A stretch of 10,916 nt of DNA from Bacteroidales bacterium GP4 (lineage in GTDB: Bacteria; Bacteroidota; Bacteroidia; Bacteroidales; Muribaculaceae). A program made the translations under genes and the position numbers. Each line of letters starts with the position of its first letter. The stretch's first letter is position 1. Shown piece by piece: positions 6,511 through 10,916 of the stretch. The notes under the pieces are model-generated. The model saw nothing but the letters and a program-made list of their open reading frames with translations. It was not told the origin of the DNA and searched no databases. Where the stretch lies: NCBI GenBank assembly GCA_001701065.1, contig DAAL01000188.1, positions 1 to 10,916 of the forward strand. The letters run 5' to 3'.

Positions 6511-7950
6511 TTAACGTACCACCGACATGCTTTTAACACTGACAACGTACTTGATAAACCATCCTCCCAAAACGAGCGCGGTAATACAGCCTACCGCCAG
6601 TGAAATGGGATAAGAAACGCCAAAGCCTTCAGGGGCAAACAATATATAAGTGGTGCACACCGTGGTCATGAACATGGCAGGAAGAAGGGTTATCCAGTAT
6701 ATTTTGTTGTTGCGCACAAGATATACGCTCACAGCCCACAAGGTGAATACCGACAAAGCCTGGTTGCACCATGCGAAATACCGCCACAGCACATTAAAGT
6801 CAGTCTGCATAATCACAAACGCGGCGATGAAAATAGGCACCGAAATTGCAAGGCGTTTCCAAAGCTTATCCTGCTTAAATCGCAAGAAGTCGGAGGCTAT
6901 CAAGCGGGCACTGCGCAATGCCGTGTCGCCGGTACTGATAGGAGCCGCCACGACTCCAAGTATAGCAAGCACTCCGCCCACAGCACCAAGCCACTGAATG
7001 GAAATGTTGTGCACAAGCCCTCCGGTACCTCCATTCTCGGCTACATAAGTGCTTATGTTTTCATATCCCGAAGTAAATGCGATAGCGGCGGCAGCCCAGA
7101 TAAGAGCCACAATACCTTCCGAAACCATAGCTCCGTAGAAGATGGGACGAGCCAACTTCTCATTGGTAAGGCATCGAGCCATCATAGGCGACTGTGTGGC
7201 ATGGAATCCCGAGATAGCACCACAGGCTATAGACACAAACATCATGGGGAACAAAGGAGTGACCTCAGGATCAGCGCTTCGGTTGTCAAACCCTTGAGTG
7301 AAAAATTCGGGAAGCACAACGTCAGATGAGAACAAGAACACCGACATAATACCCACCGCCATAAACAGCAACGCTATTCCGAACAAGGGGTATAGATTAC
7401 CTATGAGTTTATCTATAGGTAGCAAGGTCGCCAAAATGTAGTACAAAAAGATAATACCAATCCAAAAACGTGTATCCATCCATCCCGGTGTCATACTTGC
7501 AATAAGATCGGCAGGAGTGAGCACAAACACAGCACCCACAAGGACCATCAGCAGCAATGAGAACACCCTCATCACCTGCTTAATCCCCACTCCAAGCTCG
7601 TCGCCCACTATTTCAGGGAGAGAAGCTCCATTTTTACGGATAGATATCACTCCGGAAAGGAAATCATGGACGGCACCGGCAAATATAGTGCCAAGCACTA
7701 TCCACAGAAAGGCTGCTGGTCCGTACATAACGCCCATAATAGCACCGAATATAGGTCCAAGTCCGGCGATATTAAGGAACTGAATCAAAAAAACTTTCCA
7801 AACGGGAAGAGGAATATAATCCACATTATCCCGATGGGTGTAACATGGCATCTCCCTTTTAGGGTCGACACCCACTACTTTCTCCACAAATGCCCCATAG
7901 ATAAAATACCCTCCTATAAGGACACCCAATGCAATAAGAAATGAAATCAT
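6511..7950 (-). CDS. cstA: CstA family carbon-starvation transporter, short form
   Basis: A 479-residue polytopic inner-membrane protein of the CstA family, which takes up peptides and, in E. coli, pyruvate when carbon is short. Family landmarks are QFLNIAGLGPIFGAIMG (57-73), GTIFAGAVHDFLSG (87-100) with SIRKNGASLPEIVG following, and CGAISGFHATQSPMMARC (243-260). The rest is a run of hydrophobic segments, including GIIFLYYILATLLPI, ALLFMAVGIMSVFLF and ALVLGGWFIKYVV. It is much shorter than E. coli CstA (about 700 residues), so it represents a compact form found in anaerobes; the conserved core is present and no frameshift is visible. It follows the TPR protein gene by 10 bases and precedes the PHP hydrolase by 3, indicating a shared transcript. 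Confidence 0.92.
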   Translation of the reverse strand: MISFLIALGVLIGGYFIYGAFVEKVVGVDPKREMPCYTHRDNVDYIPLPVWKVFLIQFLNIAGLGPIFGAIMGVMYGPAAFLWIVLGTIFAGAVHDFLSGVISIRKNGASLPEIVGDELGVGIKQVMRVFSLLLMVLVGAVFVLTPADLIASMTPGWMDTRFWIGIIFLYYILATLLPIDKLIGNLYPLFGIALLFMAVGIMSVFLFSSDVVLPEFFTQGFDNRSADPEVTPLFPMMFVSIACGAISGFHATQSPMMARCLTNEKLARPIFYGAMVSEGIVALIWAAAAIAFTSGYENISTYVAENGGTGGLVHNISIQWLGAVGGVLAILGVVAAPISTGDTALRSARLIASDFLRFKQDKLWKRLAISVPIFIAAFVIMQTDFNVLWRYFAWCNQALSVFTLWAVSVYLVRNNKIYWITLLPAMFMTTVCTTYILFAPEGFGVSYPISLAVGCITALVLGGWFIKYVVSVKSMSVVR

Positions 7951-7960
7951 AATTTAGTCA

Positions 7961-9370
7961 TCATAGCCCTTCAGCCCTAACAATGTCATTTATCATGGAC
8001 TGCAGTTTGTTATTATTATTTTCTATTTGTTTTTCCAGTTTCAATATCTGATCGCCCAATGAAGTTTTGCCTTCACCGTACTGCAACCGTAATGTTTTAA
8101 GCAGAGTCTCGGCATTGCGGGATGATTCCACCTGCTCAAGATATTTTTCCATGAGATTACGCGCCTTTCTTGACTTGAAGTCGTCCCAGCGACGATATAT
8201 CCTGCCTCCCGGCATAGCGAACCGGAAATCATCTTTGACCGCCTTTGCGTCAGGGTCGATGGCATCCACGGCGGCAAGTATGTCACTATAGTCCTCACCT
8301 TCTTCCCAAGTGGATTTATAGGATGACACTTTAGCTTTATCAATGAGGTCAGGAGCATCCATCTCGTAATTGACCCTTAAATCGGACGGTATAAACTTAT
8401 AGATAGTGATGTAATCGCCAAGCTGATTACGGTCAGTAGCCCACCACCCCACTCCGGTCACTTCATCGATAGCCAACAAATAATCGTCATAAGGCGAATT
8501 ATAAGGCATACCCAGATTTTGAGGCTGCAAGAATCCATCCTCCATCTTTCGGGTAATGAAAATGTCATATCCTCCCAACGATTCCTCTCCGTCATTGGCA
8601 TAATACAAAGTGATTCCGTCAGGCATCATAAAAGGATAGTTGCTGTCACCGCCATTCTCATTGAGGACATCGCCGAGAGAATGAGGAGTGTCCCACCCGC
8701 CGTCAAACAACTGCGTGGACGACATAAGCACAAAGTTTTCCATTGAGTCAGGGGCAGCCCATATCATTGTCTCCTTCGTTTCAGGCATAAACACTGTGGT
8801 GGGGCGCGCATAGTCCCATTCCGAGGGCAACACCTCCGGTGAATTTATCGAGCCGCTCTCAGGCGATAGCCGGAATGCCTTAAAGAACTCATCGCGGTCA
8901 ACAGCTATACTGTCTATGACCACAATCTTCTCTACCCTCTCAAGCATGGACTTGGCACGGTCTATCTTCGCCGACAGGGCTTCAATCTCTTCCGGCATAG
9001 GCTTCTTGGAGCGTTTCAGCCCCTTCTCATATTTTTCGATGTAGGACTGCGCGGCATCAAAGTCATAATCGCCGAACGCTATTTCAGCAAGGTAACGCGG
9101 AGCTTCCACAATACCCTTGGTATTGGCAAACTCCAGATACTTCTTGGCATCTTCTGCCTTTCCGTCGCGCAAAAGGCACACCCCCACCCACTGATTGAGC
9201 GAAGGGTCTTTAGGCTTGGCGGCAAGCGCCTCTTCAAAAACCGGCAATGCCCCGGCATAGTCACCGGCAAGATACATCTCTTTCGCTTCATCCATTGACT
9301 GTGCGTTAGTCATTCCGGGCAGCATCAGCAATGCGACAAAATAAAGGATTCCTCTTATATCTTTTATCAT
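7961..9370 (-). CDS. Exported TPR protein with PD40-like segment and C-terminal coiled coil
   Basis: A 469-residue protein of unknown function. Residues 1-23 form a signal peptide (hydrophobic core YFVALLMLP, likely cut after TNA); no lipobox cysteine is present, so it should be periplasmic or surface-associated rather than a lipoprotein. Residues 25-115 contain two or three TPR-like helical pairs (for example LAGDYAGALPVFEEALAAKP and LRDGKAEDAKKYLEFA). A middle region at about 185-330 carries a PD40/WD40-like motif, NYPFMMPDGITLYYAND followed by GGYDIF (244-271). Residues 400-466 are strongly helical and probably coiled coil. The TPR-then-PD40 order recalls Bacteroidetes envelope proteins such as PorE, but the OmpA-like C-terminal domain of that group is missing. 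It is the first gene of the minus-strand operon and has its own promoter. Confidence 0.82.
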   Translation of the reverse strand: MIKDIRGILYFVALLMLPGMTNAQSMDEAKEMYLAGDYAGALPVFEEALAAKPKDPSLNQWVGVCLLRDGKAEDAKKYLEFANTKGIVEAPRYLAEIAFGDYDFDAAQSYIEKYEKGLKRSKKPMPEEIEALSAKIDRAKSMLERVEKIVVIDSIAVDRDEFFKAFRLSPESGSINSPEVLPSEWDYARPTTVFMPETKETMIWAAPDSMENFVLMSSTQLFDGGWDTPHSLGDVLNENGGDSNYPFMMPDGITLYYANDGEESLGGYDIFITRKMEDGFLQPQNLGMPYNSPYDDYLLAIDEVTGVGWWATDRNQLGDYITIYKFIPSDLRVNYEMDAPDLIDKAKVSSYKSTWEEGEDYSDILAAVDAIDPDAKAVKDDFRFAMPGGRIYRRWDDFKSRKARNLMEKYLEQVESSRNAETLLKTLRLQYGEGKTSLGDQILKLEKQIENNNNKLQSMINDIVRAEGL

Positions 9371-9401
9371 TTTAGGCAGTCTATCTATTTAAATTTAACT
9401 T

Positions 9402-9432
9402 CAAAATTACTAATTATTCTCATAACGGCAAA
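9402..9432 (-). promoter_or_regulatory. Promoter of the TPR-cstA-PHP-metA operon
   Basis: On the minus strand TAATTTTG (9409 to 9402) matches the -7 consensus TAnnTTTG, and TTTG (9432 to 9429) is the -33 element with 19 bases between. The start codon follows the -7 box by 31 bases, so the leader is about 25 bases, too short for a riboswitch. Confidence 0.72.
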
Positions 9433-9444
9433 AAAAGAGTCCTC

Positions 9445-9479
9445 TTTGATTTAAAAACTCATCATTTTAATTAACTTTG
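9445..9479 (+). promoter_or_regulatory. Promoter of the DUF4105 gene
   Basis: TAACTTTG at 9472-9479 matches the -7 consensus and is the same octamer as at the exporter promoter. TTTG at 9445-9448 is the best -33 candidate, but the 23-base spacing is a little longer than the usual 19-21. The ATG is 25 bases past the -7 box. A 14-base palindrome AAAGAGTCCTCTTT (9434-9447) overlaps this -33 element and sits next to that of the divergent promoter. Confidence 0.6.
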
Positions 9480-9504
9480 TAACACAATAGTTGTTAATAA
9501 AAGC

Positions 9505-10695
9505 ATGAGACTTCACTTTTTTGCTATAATTCTTACATTATTAATAGGAAATGTTCACTTGTATTCCCAGGATATACAAGTGAGTCTGATTACTTGTTCT
9601 CCCGGCAAAGAGATATATGAACTTGAAGGGCATACCGCATTGCGCATAAAGACACCTGACTACGACATGGCGGTAAATTACGGGATATTTGATTTCAATT
9701 CGCCCAATTTCATTTATCGTTTCGTAAAAGGCGAGACTGACTACATGGTTCAGGCTTATCCATTTACGGTATTTCTCAACCAATACAAGCGGGAGTCACG
9801 GCAAGTGACCGAACAGCCGCTTAACCTCACTCAGGATGAAGCCAGGAAGCTGATAGAACTTATCCAAGAAAACCTCCTACCAGAAAACCGGGTATACCGC
9901 TACAATTACGTAAAGGACAACTGCGCCACACGTCCTATTGCAATAATCGAAAAAGCCATGGGCGAACCCATCAGGTTCGGCTCTTTAGGCATGACCGAAG
10001 GATGGACATTCCGTGACATGATGCGCTATTACCACCGGAATTACCCTTGGTACCAGTTTGGCATAGACCTTGCATTAGGCAAGGGCATCGACTATCCGCT
10101 TTCCGAGCAGGAAAAGACATTTGCGCCTCATCAGCTTATGATTATGATGGAATCAGCCACGGTGACCGACTCTTTAGGGAAAACCATTCCGGCTATCACC
10201 GAGACTGATATCATATGGAACGGAAGCGATGAAGGAGGCCCCTCGGCAAAAACGCCTTGGTATCTTACTCCCCTCTTTATAGGATGCTTAGTCCTGCTGC
10301 TGACTTTAGCTATCGTAATCTGCGATATTAAAAGGAAAAAGGTTTCACGATGGTACGATGCCGTCATATTTTCGATAATGGGATTAGCCGGACTGTTACT
10401 GGCATTTCTCGTGTTTGTGTCAGTGCATGAAGCCACTTCTCCCAACTATTTGCTTATCTGGCTCAACCCGTTTTGCTTCATTGTTCCGGCATGTATCTTC
10501 ATAAAAAGATGTGCCGGGTTGTTAAAGTTCTATGAATTTCTTAACTTTGTAGCCTTAATTATATTAGCGGTACTGTGGCATTGGATCGGTCAACACGGCA
10601 ATGTGGCATTTATTCCATTGGTGTTAAGCGACTTCCTTTTGTCAGCAAGATATTTATACATCACAAGATGCGTCGCAAACTCGAACAACGACTGA
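9505..10695 (+). CDS. DUF4105 membrane protein, candidate lipoprotein N-acyltransferase
   Basis: A 396-residue envelope protein. Residues 1-21 are a signal sequence or anchor, and about 23-245 form the DUF4105 domain. Its most conserved spots are LEGHTALRI (40-48) with His43 and KDNCATRPI (137-145) with Cys140, an arrangement suggesting a Cys-His thiol catalytic site on the periplasmic side. The C-terminal third holds about five membrane segments (roughly 254-273, 285-307, 317-333, 343-360, 366-384). From memory, not verified here, proteins of this type have been linked to adding the third acyl chain to lipoproteins in Bacteroides, which lack the classical Lnt; I treat that as a strong hypothesis, not a call. 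It overlaps the next gene by 28 bases, so the two are probably co-translated or at least cotranscribed. Confidence 0.85.
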   Translation: MRLHFFAIILTLLIGNVHLYSQDIQVSLITCSPGKEIYELEGHTALRIKTPDYDMAVNYGIFDFNSPNFIYRFVKGETDYMVQAYPFTVFLNQYKRESRQVTEQPLNLTQDEARKLIELIQENLLPENRVYRYNYVKDNCATRPIAIIEKAMGEPIRFGSLGMTEGWTFRDMMRYYHRNYPWYQFGIDLALGKGIDYPLSEQEKTFAPHQLMIMMESATVTDSLGKTIPAITETDIIWNGSDEGGPSAKTPWYLTPLFIGCLVLLLTLAIVICDIKRKKVSRWYDAVIFSIMGLAGLLLAFLVFVSVHEATSPNYLLIWLNPFCFIVPACIFIKRCAGLLKFYEFLNFVALIILAVLWHWIGQHGNVAFIPLVLSDFLLSARYLYITRCVANSNND

Positions 10696-10916
10696 CGTTG
10701 CGCATAGCAACAGCACTTATAGCTTCGGTAGTGTCTTTCACTATCGTGGCACAAAATCCGACACCACGCCCAAAGTTAGTTGTCGGAATTATGATTGACG
10801 GTTTGCGTGAGGATTACCTTGACCTTCTGAAAGGCTATTTCGGCGAAAACGGGTTCAAGCTACTCATGCAGAACGGTGTAATGCTCGATAATGTGGATTT
10901 CGGGACAGCTTTGGAT
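10668..10916 (+). CDS. Alkaline phosphatase superfamily exoprotein, N-terminal part (cut by window edge)
   Basis: The first 83 codons of a gene that runs off the window. The ATG at 10668 lies inside the end of the DUF4105 gene, in a different frame, giving a 28-base overlap. Residues 1-28 form a signal peptide (MRRKL start, core IATALIASVVSFTIV, likely cut near AQ). Then PRPKLVVGIMIDGLREDYL (33-51) is the typical opening of PafA-like and nucleotide-pyrophosphatase/phosphodiesterase members of the alkaline phosphatase superfamily, with Asp44 as the expected metal ligand. GFKLLMQNGVML (62-73) continues the same pattern. The nucleophile Thr is expected at or just past the visible end. The protein is probably periplasmic; whether it is a phosphomonoesterase, phosphodiesterase or a phosphoethanolamine-type enzyme cannot be told from this portion. 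Confidence 0.85.
   Translation, partial: MRRKLEQRLTLRIATALIASVVSFTIVAQNPTPRPKLVVGIMIDGLREDYLDLLKGYFGENGFKLLMQNGVMLDNVDFGTALD

Overview
The window reads as ordinary chromosome of a Bacteroidales bacterium. The main reasons are several promoters of the Bacteroidetes type (a TTTG-like -33 box, about 20 bases, then TAnnTTTG), the near absence of Shine-Dalgarno sequences, Bacteroidetes-type insertions in RfbB, and a DUF4105 protein followed by an alkaline-phosphatase-superfamily exoprotein. A moderate GC content would fit Muribaculaceae or a related family, but the genus cannot be fixed from sequence reading alone.

Layout: (1) 25-2691, plus strand: rfbA, rfbC and rfbB, a compact operon for dTDP-4-keto-6-deoxy sugars on the way to dTDP-L-rhamnose, closed by a strong intrinsic terminator. 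The final reductase gene rfbD is not in the cluster as seen here. (2) 2827-4029, plus: an Fsr-type (fosmidomycin-resistance family) MFS exporter with its own Bacteroidetes promoter. (3) 4093-4425, minus: a small cupin facing the exporter; a hairpin between them has a T-rich tail suited to the cupin transcript. (4) 4626-4699, plus: tRNA-Arg(ACG) with its own promoter and a terminator that also serves the convergent metA. (5) 9370 to 4750, minus: a tightly packed four-gene set, exported TPR/PD40-like protein -> CstA carbon-starvation transporter -> PHP-family histidinol-phosphatase-like hydrolase -> MetA homoserine acyltransferase, with gaps of 10, 3 and 15 bases. (6) 9505-10916, plus: a divergently transcribed DUF4105 membrane protein whose end overlaps the start of an alkaline-phosphatase-superfamily gene cut by the window edge.

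The set as a whole covers cell-surface sugar supply, an exporter, methionine entry (MetA carries Glu111, which predicts acetyl-CoA use) and peptide or pyruvate uptake via CstA. No CRISPR array, prophage, insertion sequence, toxin-antitoxin pair or defence system was seen, and no convincing new system. The points most worth checking are the DUF4105/phosphatase pair, the mixed operon that joins a structural TPR protein to cstA and metA, the missing rfbD, and two linked tertiary-pair changes in the tRNA.
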